Source: Leeuwenhoekiella palythoae (GTDB taxonomy: Bacteria; Bacteroidota; Bacteroidia; Flavobacteriales; Flavobacteriaceae). From it: DNA of 64,000 nt. The stretch is from NCBI RefSeq assembly GCF_900130045.1, contig NZ_FQXT01000001.1, positions 434,001 through 498,000 on the forward strand, read 5' to 3'. A program made the position numbers and the translations under genes. Shown here piece by piece: positions 36,621 through 46,173 of the stretch (positions are counted from its first letter, which is position 1; each line of letters starts with the position of its first letter). Under the pieces are notes generated by a model. That model saw nothing but the letters and a program-made list of their open reading frames with translations. It was not told where the DNA came from and made no database searches.

Positions 36621-38351
36621 TCAATTAAGGACGATATCACTATACTTAGATGAAATCGCTATAATACTGTCTGTATTTCTTGATTTATAAAAGCCGTTAA
36701 CCATACTGCTGTTGTAGCCTTCCATAACTTTAGCCTCGATCTTTCTCGGGTAATTTAGACGACTGCGCACACCATTAAAATTAAAATGGAAAGGTGTTTC
36801 CGGCAGGTTGAGTACTACATCGCTGTTCTCTACACTAATGTTTAAGGTTTTAAAATTCTTACCCAATTTTGGGATTGAAAGTTCGCCGAAGCTTCCCGTA
36901 ATCACCGCAGCATCTTCAAGTTCGTTGATCACGATACTGCTTGCTCTAGAATCTACATTGATGCTTTTTGCTTTATCAATCACACAGTTCTTAATATAAT
37001 TTGCGCGTAACGTACCGTAATCCCAAGTAGTCACATCAACGGGACTGTACGCAACATTGATCAAGGTTTTTTCACCTGAAATAGTATTGGCCATAAAATC
37101 TCCGTGTGCGAGCGTTACTCGAGCATTGGTAGCCTCAGAGATTTTCACATTACCGTGGCGAACGTTAAGATCTAGCTGTGCCGCTTTAGGCATATGCACA
37201 ATAATTTTACGAGAAAATGTGCCTTTAGGCTTTACTGCGATAGCAGCCCCGGAAGGAGCCCCCGAATAGCTATAGGTCATTTGCGTGCTCACATTTCCGT
37301 TAGCGTCTGTAGTAACCGTTTTTTTAAGACTTCCGCCTTGTGCTTCGGCCATTTGCTCTAATTTCTTTGCAAAGTCATTACTCCAGCTTTGCATCGCCTT
37401 TTCAACATTTTGCCCTAAAGCCGCCATATCACTCTCAATAGCACGGCCAAAGGTAGCTCCCAAAGCCTCACTAGAACCGCCCAGTTGTTTACCAAAACGC
37501 TCTCCCCAAGCCTTCATATCTGCACTAAACTCATCGCCCCAATCTTCAATAGCAGTACGCCACTGATCTACTTGAGAAACACTTACATTGGTTCCGTATT
37601 TTTTATTCATCGCGGCAACATAGGCTTTCTTATCACGATTAAAAGCAGCGCTGTCAAAATTCATATCTTTTCCAAAAGGTGATTTTGGCATCCCTAGCAG
37701 ACTGCTTCCGGCAAGACCTTGCCCTGCGGCAACTCGCTTTTTATTATTCTGCTCCCATTTTTTCATTACCACATCAAAATCTTCTCCCAGATTCTGCTCA
37801 ATCTTGCGCTTATACTGCTCTAAATATTTAGCCCCGTCACGTTTATACGCCTGGTAGTCAAATGAAACAGCATTCATTCCTTTGTAGAATTCAGCAGGAA
37901 TCTGCATAGATGCAAACTGCTGCAAAATGGGTGAAACATTAGGTTGCTGCATCACCGGCTGAATCATTTGCTGCATAGATGCAGTGATCAAGTCATTGAT
38001 GCCACGAACTTGGGTATCCCCTAAAGCTATACTGGCCGTTGAAGGCGCACCACTGCTAATGATACGTACAGCTCTACTATTGCCCTGAACGTTGACTTGC
38101 CAGCCTTTAAGCAGCTGATTGATCTCTTCTTTACTTAAATCTTCAGACTCAATAACAGCTTCGACTTCGACTTCATTTTTATTCCAATCTTCAAAAACAA
38201 TGTCTGCGTATTGTGACTCTGTAAGGATGGCCACGTTCGCATTAGTAGCAAAGCGCTCATTGAGCTTGCTGTTTATAGTTTGTGCGTTTGCCTGCGGAAT
38301 AAAAACCAAAACCGCCAAAAGCTTCGCATAACACTTCATAATCCTCATCAT
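36621..38351 (-). CDS. DUF4097-like beta-helix protein of an ECF sigma operon
   Basis: About 576 residues, exported (signal ends FIPQANAQ). The C-terminal third is a DUF4097-like parallel beta-helix of repeating short strands (DLNVRHGNVKISEATNARVTLAHGDF and following). The middle, about residues 120-340, is a Gln/Met-rich helical insertion with repeated W-x-x-x-F/WG patterns (GDEFSADMKAWGERFGKQLG), unusual for the family. The frame opens at 38381; I prefer the ATG at 38351, 5 bases after the upstream stop, with 38339 (MKCYAKLL) also possible. Third gene of the sigma operon, so likely an envelope target or sensor. Confidence 0.8.
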   Translation of the reverse strand: MMRIMKCYAKLLAVLVFIPQANAQTINSKLNERFATNANVAILTESQYADIVFEDWNKNEVEVEAVIESEDLSKEEINQLLKGWQVNVQGNSRAVRIISSGAPSTASIALGDTQVRGINDLITASMQQMIQPVMQQPNVSPILQQFASMQIPAEFYKGMNAVSFDYQAYKRDGAKYLEQYKRKIEQNLGEDFDVVMKKWEQNNKKRVAAGQGLAGSSLLGMPKSPFGKDMNFDSAAFNRDKKAYVAAMNKKYGTNVSVSQVDQWRTAIEDWGDEFSADMKAWGERFGKQLGGSSEALGATFGRAIESDMAALGQNVEKAMQSWSNDFAKKLEQMAEAQGGSLKKTVTTDANGNVSTQMTYSYSGAPSGAAIAVKPKGTFSRKIIVHMPKAAQLDLNVRHGNVKISEATNARVTLAHGDFMANTISGEKTLINVAYSPVDVTTWDYGTLRANYIKNCVIDKAKSINVDSRASSIVINELEDAAVITGSFGELSIPKLGKNFKTLNISVENSDVVLNLPETPFHFNFNGVRSRLNYPRKIEAKVMEGYNSSMVNGFYKSRNTDSIIAISSKYSDIVLN

Positions 38352-38355
38352 CGAT

Positions 38356-38955
38356 TTATAAGGTATTGGTTTGTATCTCATTATTTTGAGACACTTGTAA
38401 CTCGTTTAATTTCTCTTTCAACTTGTTCAATAAATCCAATCTAAATTGAAGGTTATCAATCAAAGATTGAATATTATAATCGTTCACTCCTGTTTCTACC
38501 AGATCAGCATTAAGACGGTCATACTCTTGATTCAACTCTTCGAGCTGGCCCATATAAGCATCGACGATGGCTTTGTTATCATCGGTGACGTTAAGTTGCG
38601 CCAATTCCATATGAATGGTTGCCAGATAACTATCTTCAATTTGCTTGTACTCTGGAGAGAAGTCGCTTAGCTGCACTTTTACCGGCTGGGTGGTCGCAAG
38701 CGAGTTAGCCTCTACAGTTTGCTCAGCCTGAGTGCCGGTACTCAATGGATTGTTTAGCAACAGCCCACTAATTGCGATCAGCACCACCAAAACGGCTGCT
38801 ATTTTCATCCAGAGATATCCTTCGGTTTTGGCTTTTGCCTCCTTCCCGAAGTGCGCATCCAGACGCGCATTAAATCGCGCTTCGTGCCCTCGTTTAAGCC
38901 CCTCATCAGGAATGCTCAAATCATTTTTAAACATTTCTCTAATATCCTGTGCCAT
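38356..38955 (-). CDS. Putative anti-sigma factor, single-pass membrane protein
   Basis: About 199 residues. N-terminal cytosolic part of 50 residues, one membrane segment (MKIAAVLVVLIAISGLLL, about 50-67) and a periplasmic helical domain ending in a leucine-rich coiled coil. ATG at 38955 (MAQDIREMF) is chosen over the frame opening at 39021 because it gives the typical layout. It overlaps the sigma gene by 17 bases, which suggests translational coupling and equimolar production. Confidence 0.8.
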   Translation of the reverse strand: MAQDIREMFKNDLSIPDEGLKRGHEARFNARLDAHFGKEAKAKTEGYLWMKIAAVLVVLIAISGLLLNNPLSTGTQAEQTVEANSLATTQPVKVQLSDFSPEYKQIEDSYLATIHMELAQLNVTDDNKAIVDAYMGQLEELNQEYDRLNADLVETGVNDYNIQSLIDNLQFRLDLLNKLKEKLNELQVSQNNEIQTNTL

Positions 38956-39484
38956 GATATTTAGTTTTAAGTTTCTCCTGCAATTTTTTCTTCCCGCGGT
39001 GCACCAGCGTACGCGATGCAACCTCGGTTATTTCTAATATTTCTGATATTTCCTGGTGGTCATATCCCTCTATTAAAAAGAGCATCACCGCATAGCGATA
39101 CCGCTCTGGTAATTCTTCAATAGCTGCTTTGATTTGATCTAGCGTAATCCCATCATCTACAGACCAGTCATTATGCTCATCTACCGTACCCAATACTTGC
39201 TCATTAATGGCGACCAGCTCTAGTTTTTTAGCCTTCAGCATATCAATACTTTTATTGATCACGATACGCTTTAACCAAGCCCCAAAAGTCACCTCTCCGT
39301 TGTATTGATGCATTTTAGTAAATGCTTTTACAAAACCTTCCTGCATCGCTTCTTCGGCTTCAAAAGAATTCTTTAAAAACCTAAAAGCAACATAATACAT
39401 GCCCTCGCTATACTTATTATAAAGTTGCATTTGCGCACGCCGGTCGTTTTGCTTACATCGTTCAAGTATTTCGGTAATTTGCAA
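38939..39484 (-). CDS. RNA polymerase ECF sigma factor
   Basis: A 181-residue sigma-70 family group 4 factor. Region 2 includes YYVAFRFLKNSFEAEEAMQEGFVKAF and FGAWLKRIVINKSIDML; region 4 has LPERYRYAVMLFLIEGYDHQEISEILEITEVASRTLVHRGKKKL. The start is a TTG at 39484, with no usable upstream ATG. Envelope-stress type control together with the downstream anti-sigma factor is inferred. Confidence 0.93.
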   Translation of the reverse strand: MQITEILERCKQNDRRAQMQLYNKYSEGMYYVAFRFLKNSFEAEEAMQEGFVKAFTKMHQYNGEVTFGAWLKRIVINKSIDMLKAKKLELVAINEQVLGTVDEHNDWSVDDGITLDQIKAAIEELPERYRYAVMLFLIEGYDHQEISEILEITEVASRTLVHRGKKKLQEKLKTKYHGTGY

Positions 39485-39618
39485 AATGGTAAATGGTTAG
39501 TTGCTAATTCCTTTTCTAAAGACGAAGTTTTTTCGTCTGCGTTGCAAAATTGTGATTAAATATTTTAGATAAACTATAAGTGGCAGGTTATTTGATTTTA
39601 AAATAGAAAATAGAATAA

Positions 39619-40269
39619 ATGAAGAAACTTTATCTTTTGGTACTAATACCGTTATTGGGAGTGTTTTCCTGTTCTCAAGAGGTAGAGCAAATTCCTGAAG
39701 TTTCTCAAGATCTCGAAACCTTATATTTTCCAAGTGAAGATCGGTTTAAAACCACTCAAACAGAAAAGGTAATAATCGATCTAAACGATTTCAAAACATA
39801 CGCAGAATTAATCGCAGAAATGGACCAAAATGCGTGTAACGGAAAAGGCAATATTCTGCGTTTTACAGAAGAAAATACAGTACTAAAAATTCTAGTTTTT
39901 AAAACCTGTGCTGAGGAAAGTTCATTCGCTTGCTTTGGGCACGTAGATCTATTTGATTTTCAAAATGATTCTTTAAGATCAAATTTTGAAACCAATATTT
40001 CTCCTCAATTATTTACTGCAAAAATCCAAGAGTCCTTAGATACACAAATTAATGCTCCATTTTTTAATAAAGAAGATTTAAAAAGTATTTTAATAAGTAT
40101 TGACTACTCTAATAATAGACAGAATACTTCAATAGAAAATTTAAAAAATACACTACGTCTTATTACAAGTACAATGGCTAAAGTCCAGGACGCATATCAA
40201 TTAGATATCCCTTATTTTATAGAAATTGACAAAACCAATTTCACACCGCCTCCACCTCCATTTTTTTAG
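39619..40269 (+). CDS. Putative lipoprotein, unknown function
   Basis: A 216-residue lipoprotein (signal MKKLYLLVLIPLLGVFSC, Cys 18). Three further cysteines (in NACNGKGN, FKTCAEES and FACFGHV) may form disulfides. The C-terminus ends in a proline run TPPPPPFF. No family recognised. Codon use is AT-richer than neighbouring housekeeping genes. Confidence 0.7.
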   Translation: MKKLYLLVLIPLLGVFSCSQEVEQIPEVSQDLETLYFPSEDRFKTTQTEKVIIDLNDFKTYAELIAEMDQNACNGKGNILRFTEENTVLKILVFKTCAEESSFACFGHVDLFDFQNDSLRSNFETNISPQLFTAKIQESLDTQINAPFFNKEDLKSILISIDYSNNRQNTSIENLKNTLRLITSTMAKVQDAYQLDIPYFIEIDKTNFTPPPPPFF

Positions 40270-40385
40270 GGAATTCTAAACGAAGAAAACCGCAGGACAA
40301 GCCCGAGCATTACTAAAACAAATTTTCGATTTCGAGGGATCCGTCAGCTGTAAGACGGCGTATTAAACCCTTTGGCGGTGCCAAA

Positions 40386-40408
40386 AAAAACCCGCTTAAA
40401 AAGCGGGT
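40386..40408 (-). terminator. Terminator of ohr
   Basis: ACCCGCTT / AAGCGGGT stem with a 3-base loop; read on the minus strand it is followed by eight T residues. It lies 25 bases beyond the ohr stop. Confidence 0.85.
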
Positions 40409-40432
40409 CTCAATCTTTAAAGTAAGTATGAG

Positions 40433-40861
40433 TTACTCGTCGTCTAACAATAAGTTTAACGTCACATCAATATTGTCCATCGTAGCGCGAGAATATGGGC
40501 ATACTTCGTGAGCCTCATTTACTAAAGCCTCTCCTTCTTCAACATCCACGGTAGGTAAATAGCAATCAAGCACCACTGCAAGTTGAAACATATCTTCTTC
40601 ATTCTTACCGATCTTTACCGTAGCAGTCACCGTATAATCGCCAAGATCTACCTTTTTTCCACGCGCTACGTGCGCCAATGCACTACCAAAACACGCCGAA
40701 TATCCCGCAGCAAACAATTGCTCAGGATTGGTACCTTCACCACCGGCTCCACCCAGTCCTTTAGGCACACTCAAATCAAGATCAAGAGTTCCGTCATCTG
40801 TTGAAACACTACTGTCACGACCACCTGTGGCGGTAGCCTTTGCCTTATATAAAGCTTTCAT
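40433..40861 (-). CDS. ohr: Organic hydroperoxide resistance protein (Ohr/OsmC)
   Basis: A 142-residue cytosolic thiol peroxidase that reduces organic and lipid hydroperoxides using lipoyl cofactors. The two reactive cysteines are present: Cys 57 in SACFGS and Cys 121 in VCPYSRAT, with Arg 15 in GGRDSSV. The second motif (VCPYS) marks Ohr rather than OsmC. An 8-bp inverted repeat lies in its promoter region. Confidence 0.95.
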   Translation of the reverse strand: MKALYKAKATATGGRDSSVSTDDGTLDLDLSVPKGLGGAGGEGTNPEQLFAAGYSACFGSALAHVARGKKVDLGDYTVTATVKIGKNEEDMFQLAVVLDCYLPTVDVEEGEALVNEAHEVCPYSRATMDNIDVTLNLLLDDE

Positions 40862-40872
40862 AATAAAATTTT

Positions 40873-40920
40873 CGTTGATTAATATTTTGAATATACCATT
40901 CCTTTAGAGAGGAATCAACG
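40873..40920. promoter_or_regulatory. Inverted repeat upstream of ohr
   Basis: CGTTGATT (40873-40880) and exact complement AATCAACG (40913-40920), 32 bases apart, just upstream of ohr. It could be an operator for a redox regulator; no OhrR gene is present in the window. Confidence 0.35.
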
Positions 40921-41038
40921 TGAGATTCTTAAAGATTTCACAAAAATCCGCAAGCCGAATTTAGAGCCAAGATTTTTGAACGGTAAGAGCGGTATCAGTA
41001 AGGTTTTCTTTTACCTTTAACAGTTCAGAATAGAAGAC

Positions 41039-42079
41039 TTGAAAACACCGAAGAATAAGCATATAGACCTTACTGCAGCTCAAAAACTGATTAAGAACAG
41101 AAAGCGCCCTATTGATCCTCAAATGTTAAGCGCCGAAATTTTAGCTGGAAATACCATTGCGCTCAGCCGGGCAATCACGCTGATCGAAAGTACAACCTCA
41201 GCACATCAGAAAACTGCTCAAGAAATTCTGGCGGCCTGTCTTCCGCACACAAAAAAAGCATTCCGCGTAGGGATCACCGGTGTTCCGGGTGTTGGAAAAA
41301 GTACCTTTATAGAAGCGCTAGGAATGCTCGCCATCGAGCAAGGAAAAAAAGTTGCTGTTCTTGCCGTAGATCCCAGCAGTACTATTTCTCAAGGAAGCAT
41401 CCTGGGCGATAAAACCAGAATGGAGCGACTTACGGCTGACGCCAACGCTTTTATAAGGCCTTCACCGGCAGGTGACGCTTTGGGCGGTGTGGCTCGTAAA
41501 ACCCGGGAAGCCATTAGCCTTTGTGAAGCGGCAGGCTTTGACCTCATTTTTATTGAAACGGTGGGCGTAGGTCAAAGTGAAATAGCCGTGCATCAAATGA
41601 CTGATTTTTTCTTACTGCTGAAGCTTGCCGGAGCGGGAGATGAGTTACAAGGTATTAAACGTGGAATTATTGAAATGGCCGATGCGATCGTTATCAACAA
41701 GGCAGACGGTATAAATACCATAGCGGCCAAACATGCTAAAACCGAATTTTCAAGAGCGCTTCATTTATACCGACCTAAAGCAAGCGCCTGGCAACCAAAA
41801 ATCATGTTGTGCAGCGCACTCAAAGAAACAGGCATTGACGAGATCTGGCAGACGCTTCTAGAATTTGAAGCGCATACAAAGGCTAATGGCTTTTTTGAAA
41901 GCAATCGTCAAGATCAAAATAAATACTGGTTACAAGCTACTGTTGTCAATGCTTTAAAAGATCGATTTTATAAAGATGAAACGGTTAAACAGCAATTACC
42001 GAAACTGTTAGACGCCATAAACACAGGTAAGGTTTCGGCGTTTCAGGCGGCACAAGAACTCTTAAAAAACTTCAAGTAA
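41039..42079 (+). CDS. meaB: Methylmalonyl-CoA mutase-associated GTPase MeaB
   Basis: A 346-residue G3E-type GTPase chaperone that protects and loads methylmalonyl-CoA mutase with adenosylcobalamin. Walker A GVPGVGKST (81-89), switch region VDPSSTISQGSILGDKTRM, ETVGVGQSE and base-specificity NKAD are all present. Start is a TTG at 41039. The mutase subunit genes are not nearby, so the gene stands alone here. Confidence 0.95.
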   Translation: MKTPKNKHIDLTAAQKLIKNRKRPIDPQMLSAEILAGNTIALSRAITLIESTTSAHQKTAQEILAACLPHTKKAFRVGITGVPGVGKSTFIEALGMLAIEQGKKVAVLAVDPSSTISQGSILGDKTRMERLTADANAFIRPSPAGDALGGVARKTREAISLCEAAGFDLIFIETVGVGQSEIAVHQMTDFFLLLKLAGAGDELQGIKRGIIEMADAIVINKADGINTIAAKHAKTEFSRALHLYRPKASAWQPKIMLCSALKETGIDEIWQTLLEFEAHTKANGFFESNRQDQNKYWLQATVVNALKDRFYKDETVKQQLPKLLDAINTGKVSAFQAAQELLKNFK

Positions 42080-42136
42080 GCTACCTCTGGTAATTCTATC
42101 GATGAGCGACACTTATTAACTACTAACAAAACTTGA

Positions 42137-42400
42137 TCAGGATTTTAAACGCGCATACCGCTTTTCGTTCTTTCGGTATTTTAAAAAGCCTACGACAATA
42201 CCTAAAATCAAACCGATTATACCAAAAAGTATAAAATCTGTAGTATCAAAAATACCACCCATAAAATAAGTAATTACCAATTTATAGGTGAGCGCTCCTA
42301 AAATAACTTGTAGTGTAACCCCGAGAATAAATTGAAATTTAGTCTCTCGCTTTTCTTTCCAGTCGGTTAAAAATTTTCGGTCTTTTGGGTCTAGTCGCAT
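42137..42400 (-). CDS. Small membrane protein
   Basis: An 87-residue protein with two membrane segments (about residues 24-46 and 55-75) and charged ends; possible AtpZ/AtpI-like helical hairpin, not certain. Last gene of a four-gene minus-strand operon, 10 bases after the epimerase gene. Confidence 0.7.
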   Translation of the reverse strand: MRLDPKDRKFLTDWKEKRETKFQFILGVTLQVILGALTYKLVITYFMGGIFDTTDFILFGIIGLILGIVVGFLKYRKNEKRYARLKS

Positions 42401-42409
42401 CTCAAATAG

Positions 42410-43354
42410 TTAGTCTACAAATTCTTGACGGTACCATTCTATTTGTTTCTGAAGACCTTCTTTTAAGGTCGTTGAAGGATTGTAATTCAGCAAGCGACGC
42501 GCCTTCTCAATATTGGCTTTGGTAAACATCTGATCCCCGCCACGTTTCGGTACAATATCCTTGCGAATTTTAGTATTCAGAAGTTCTTCAACAATCGCAA
42601 TACCTTCTCCGGTGGTGTGTTCTTGTTCAGTACCCAGATTGATCACTTCGCCGCGCACCACATCTTCTTTTCCGATAACGCTAACTACACCATCAATGAT
42701 ATCATCTACAAACGTAAAACTACGCACGTGATCCTCGCTACCTTCAAACAGCGGAAATTCTTGATGGAAGAAGCCACAGCCTATTAACTTCGTGTATAAC
42801 TTTTCTGGACGCTCACGCGGGCCATAAACCGAAAATAAACGCAATGAGCAGGTATTCATTTTTTGCTCTCTGGTTTTAGAGAGTACGATTTGCTCTGCTG
42901 CAAGTTTGGTCACGCCATAAAAGGACGCAGGTTCTGGAGCCGCATCTTCGGTCAAGGTCGCTCGTAAACCGTAAATTGACGAAGTAGAAATATTAGCAAA
43001 CAGTTTAAGACCCTTACATTTTAACGCAAAATCGATCAGGTTTTTAGTCGCCACCAGGTTGTTCATCAAATAATCTTCAAAGCTTGAAGTCGCTGCAATA
43101 CCGGGCTGTGCGGCAAAGTGAAAGATATAATCAAAATCTGTAGGAAGCTTTTCAAAATCTTTAGGCGTTCTAAGATCTACAATAAGAATTGGGATTCCCG
43201 CACGCTCCAGCGCTTTGGCATTTCGATCTTTTAAATCCGGACTGTAATAAGGAGAGAAATTGTCTATTCCTGTTACTTCGTGATTCATTGCCTGTAAACG
43301 TTCGGCGCAATGTGATCCTATAAAACCGGCAGCTCCGGTCACCAATATTTTCAT
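42410..43354 (-). CDS. NAD-dependent sugar-nucleotide epimerase (UDP-glucuronate 4-epimerase-like)
   Basis: A 314-residue extended short-chain dehydrogenase/reductase. GAAGFIG (7-13) binds NAD, and YGVTK provides the catalytic Tyr and Lys, with STSSIYG supplying Ser. SLRLFSVYGPRERPEK and the C-terminal region fit UDP-glucuronate/galacturonate epimerases. The frame opens at 43390; ATG at 43354 begins the Rossmann strand (MKILVTG) and follows the PAP2 stop by one base, so the genes are coupled. Likely provides sugar nucleotides for surface polysaccharide. Confidence 0.93.
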   Translation of the reverse strand: MKILVTGAAGFIGSHCAERLQAMNHEVTGIDNFSPYYSPDLKDRNAKALERAGIPILIVDLRTPKDFEKLPTDFDYIFHFAAQPGIAATSSFEDYLMNNLVATKNLIDFALKCKGLKLFANISTSSIYGLRATLTEDAAPEPASFYGVTKLAAEQIVLSKTREQKMNTCSLRLFSVYGPRERPEKLYTKLIGCGFFHQEFPLFEGSEDHVRSFTFVDDIIDGVVSVIGKEDVVRGEVINLGTEQEHTTGEGIAIVEELLNTKIRKDIVPKRGGDQMFTKANIEKARRLLNYNPSTTLKEGLQKQIEWYRQEFVD

Positions 43355-43355
43355 A

Positions 43356-43928
43356 CTAATATGTTTCTTTAAAAATTTTGGCATAGCCAAAACGATGCAG
43401 CCACTGCATCAGTAAACCAATGAGGCCGCCAATTATAAATCCGGTGAGTACATCGCCAGGATAATGCACACCTACGTAAATTCGGCTGTATCCTACAAGC
43501 AGCGCCCACACGATCAAAAACGGAAAAATCCATTTGAAGTTTGAGCGCAAAAGCAAGCCTACAAACATGGCCAGTGCCATCGTACTTGCTGCGTGTGCCG
43601 AAAAATACCCGTAGCTTCCGCAGCGTACTGCGATAAAACGCGCCTGCTCCATAATTCCTTCTTGCCCGCACGGACGCAAACGCTCAAAACCATGTTTAAA
43701 AACATTGGCCAACTGGTCTGTTGCCGTGATCAAAAGGGTGACAGCCACTAACGTATACAGTGTACCTTTTAAACCGAATTTCTTAAAAATCAAAAACAGC
43801 AAAAACGCATACAGCGGAATGCTCGACCATTTATTGGTCAAAAATAACCAGAATGGATCCCAAGTCTCTGACCCCAAATTATTGAGGAAGAGATACAACT
43901 CATAATCCAGTTCTTTTAATTGATTCAT
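43356..43928 (-). CDS. PAP2-family phosphatase
   Basis: A 190-residue inner-membrane phosphatase with about five membrane segments. The three motifs are KHGFERLRPC, FSAHAAS and SRIYVGVHYPGD, giving an undecaprenyl-diphosphate or lipid phosphatase. Start abuts the preceding stop exactly. Operon with an epimerase suggests cell-envelope polysaccharide work. Confidence 0.93.
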   Translation of the reverse strand: MNQLKELDYELYLFLNNLGSETWDPFWLFLTNKWSSIPLYAFLLFLIFKKFGLKGTLYTLVAVTLLITATDQLANVFKHGFERLRPCGQEGIMEQARFIAVRCGSYGYFSAHAASTMALAMFVGLLLRSNFKWIFPFLIVWALLVGYSRIYVGVHYPGDVLTGFIIGGLIGLLMQWLHRFGYAKIFKETY

Positions 43929-44159
43929 TTAATCTTCTTCGTAGCGTGCTACTTCTCTATCGTAAAAATCAGTTGCCGCTTGAATTAAACCTTCGGCTTC
44001 GGTAGCTAGTTCTTCTTCATCATTTTTATCAAAATCCTCCAGCCACTCCACATCGTCAGTTTTAAGGTCAATGATAAACCGCGGAAAATCAGTGTGAATC
44101 ACAAAGATAGATTCTGGGTAATCAGTGTTATCGCCCAATATAAATTTAGGAAGCTCCAT
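43929..44159 (-). CDS. Small conserved acidic protein
   Basis: A 76-residue acidic cytosolic protein (MELPKFILGDNTDYPES..., rich in Asp/Glu). I believe it belongs to a small family conserved across Bacteroidota, function unknown. First gene of the operon with the PAP2 phosphatase and epimerase. Confidence 0.75.
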   Translation of the reverse strand: MELPKFILGDNTDYPESIFVIHTDFPRFIIDLKTDDVEWLEDFDKNDEEELATEAEGLIQAATDFYDREVARYEED

Positions 44160-44391
44160 AAATGAAATTTAGGTTTAACGTCTTGATAAAACGGTCGGCA
44201 AATTTAGGCATCTCAACTAACATTTAATTTAAAAGTCCGCCGAAAATTGCATTATTCTGAGCAAAGGTAAGTTTCCTAAAGAGAACCGCCTTAAAAGCCC
44301 GCCCTAGCCCTAAGTTCTCAAAACAGCGACGCCACATTGTTGCAATTTTATACCGTATCTTCGTGCCCAATTCTATAAACCCTCAAGCGCT

Positions 44392-45837
44392 ATGCAGCCC
44401 ACAACCATTCTCCTATTAATTGCTGGCTATTTTATCACCTTGATGTTGATCTCCTATTTCACCGGAAAAGGTGGCTCTAATGAAGATTTTTTTAAAGCGA
44501 GTAAACAATCGCCGTGGTATCTGGTCGCATTTGGGATGATCGGAGCTTCGCTTTCGGGAGTGACGTTTATTTCGGTGCCGGGTTGGGTTGAAGCGTCACA
44601 GTTTAGCTACTTTCAGGTGGTTTTAGGTTATACCGTGGGATATGCTGTTATCAGCCTTGTTTTGCTTCCACTCTATTACCGATTGAATCTAACTTCGATC
44701 TACACTTATCTTGAAGGGCGTTTTGGTGTTGCTAGTTATAAAACCGGCGCATCCTTTTTTCTACTCAGCCGTGTGGTTGGTGCGAGTTTTAGATTATACC
44801 TCGTGGCAAATGTGCTACAACTCTTGGTTTTTGACAGTATGCAAGTTCCGTTTTGGGTAACAGTGACCATCACCATTTTGCTCATTTGGCTCTACACGTT
44901 TAAGAGCGGTATCAAGACCATTGTATGGACAGACACGCTGCAAACCCTGTTTATGCTTACCGCACTGGGTGTTGCGATCTATTTTGTCTCAACTGATTTA
45001 GGCCTACAGCCCGGCGGGATTTTTAATTTTATTGCGGAAAGCGACATGTCACAAATGTTCTTTTTTGATAATTGGAAAAGCGAAGATTTCTTCTTTAAGC
45101 AGTTCATCAGCGGGGCGTTTATCGCAATTGTGATGACCGGTCTCGATCAGGATATGATGCAAAAAAACCTCACCTGCCGAAGCCTTAAGGATGCTCAAAA
45201 AAATATGTTTTGGTTTACGATCGTACTCACCGTGGTGAATTTTGTGTTTCTCGCACTTGGAGTTTTGCTTACCGTTTATGCACAGAAAAATGGGATCGAA
45301 GCCTCAAAAGACGATCTTTTCCCATACATCGCAACAAAAAGCGGATTAGGCTTTGGGATTGCCATCTGTTTCATTTTAGGCTTGATCGCTGCAGCCTATT
45401 CGAGCGCAGACAGCGCATTGACTTCGCTCACAACATCTTTCAGTATTGATATTTTAGGGATCGAGAAAAAATATGATCAGGCGAAGCAGATCGCCATTCG
45501 TAAAAAAATACACGTTGCGGCTTCCTTGGTTTTAATCCTTGTGATCATTGGTTTCAAATACCTCATTGCTGATGAAAGCGTGATCGCCAGATTGTTTGTT
45601 TTTGCAGGCTACACCTACGGGCCCTTATTAGGCTTATATGCTTTCGGATTATTTACAAAATGGCAGGTAAAAGACAGGTTTGTCCCGGTCGCTGCCGTAG
45701 CATCTCCCATTTTAGGATACATCATCAGTCAGTTGACCTTGACCTACCTTAATTTTGAATTTGGTTTCTTTATCTTGATCTTAAACGGACTCCTAACCTT
45801 TTTGGGCTTAGTAATTATTCGTACTCAAAAGCACTAA
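44392..45837 (+). CDS. Sodium:solute symporter (SSS family)
   Basis: A 481-residue inner-membrane transporter with about 13 membrane helices. The family landmarks GGSNEDFFKASKQSPWYLVAFGMIGASLSGVTFISVPG, the AAYSSADSALTSLTTSFSID motif of the SSS core and the DQDMMQKNL turn are present. Substrate unknown (sugars, amino acids or organic acids). Its last 30 bases overlap the convergent CoA-binding protein gene. Confidence 0.94.
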   Translation: MQPTTILLLIAGYFITLMLISYFTGKGGSNEDFFKASKQSPWYLVAFGMIGASLSGVTFISVPGWVEASQFSYFQVVLGYTVGYAVISLVLLPLYYRLNLTSIYTYLEGRFGVASYKTGASFFLLSRVVGASFRLYLVANVLQLLVFDSMQVPFWVTVTITILLIWLYTFKSGIKTIVWTDTLQTLFMLTALGVAIYFVSTDLGLQPGGIFNFIAESDMSQMFFFDNWKSEDFFFKQFISGAFIAIVMTGLDQDMMQKNLTCRSLKDAQKNMFWFTIVLTVVNFVFLALGVLLTVYAQKNGIEASKDDLFPYIATKSGLGFGIAICFILGLIAAAYSSADSALTSLTTSFSIDILGIEKKYDQAKQIAIRKKIHVAASLVLILVIIGFKYLIADESVIARLFVFAGYTYGPLLGLYAFGLFTKWQVKDRFVPVAAVASPILGYIISQLTLTYLNFEFGFFILILNGLLTFLGLVIIRTQKH

Positions 45838-46173
45838 CGTACACGCAGGATCTACTTCGATATTTGCGGCTTGCAGGAGTTTATAAAACTCCTGATTCTC
45901 AGTACCCGGATTAAAGATCACGCGTTTAGGTTGCAATCCTATGATATAGTCGTAATACGCCTCTTGGCGCTGCGCGTTGAGATAAAGTGTAACCGTATCT
46001 ATATGCTCATATGCTGGCATACCGGTGTCTATGGTTATCCCGGCGACTTCCCCTTCCCTTAAACCGATCGCCACCACAGGTTGGTTATTTTTCACCAATT
46101 TATGTATCGCCATATATGAGTAGCGTATAGGTTTTAGAGAGGCGCCAAGCACCAAGGTTTTCTTTGCTTTCAT
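45808..46173 (-). CDS. CoA-binding domain protein (YccU-like)
   Basis: A 121-residue single Rossmann-fold protein (KTLVLGASLKPIRYSYMAI..., GLQPKRVIFNPGTENQEF). Resembles YccU/succinyl-CoA-synthetase-alpha N-terminal CoA-binding proteins. Cytosolic, function unknown. Convergent overlap of 30 bases with the symporter gene. Confidence 0.9.
   Translation of the reverse strand: MKAKKTLVLGASLKPIRYSYMAIHKLVKNNQPVVAIGLREGEVAGITIDTGMPAYEHIDTVTLYLNAQRQEAYYDYIIGLQPKRVIFNPGTENQEFYKLLQAANIEVDPACTLVLLSTNNY

Noticed and set aside
39497-39733. 78-aa minus-strand ORF upstream of the sigma factor gene
   Set aside because: Antisense to the lipoprotein gene start; no signal or motif and it would separate the sigma gene from its promoter region.
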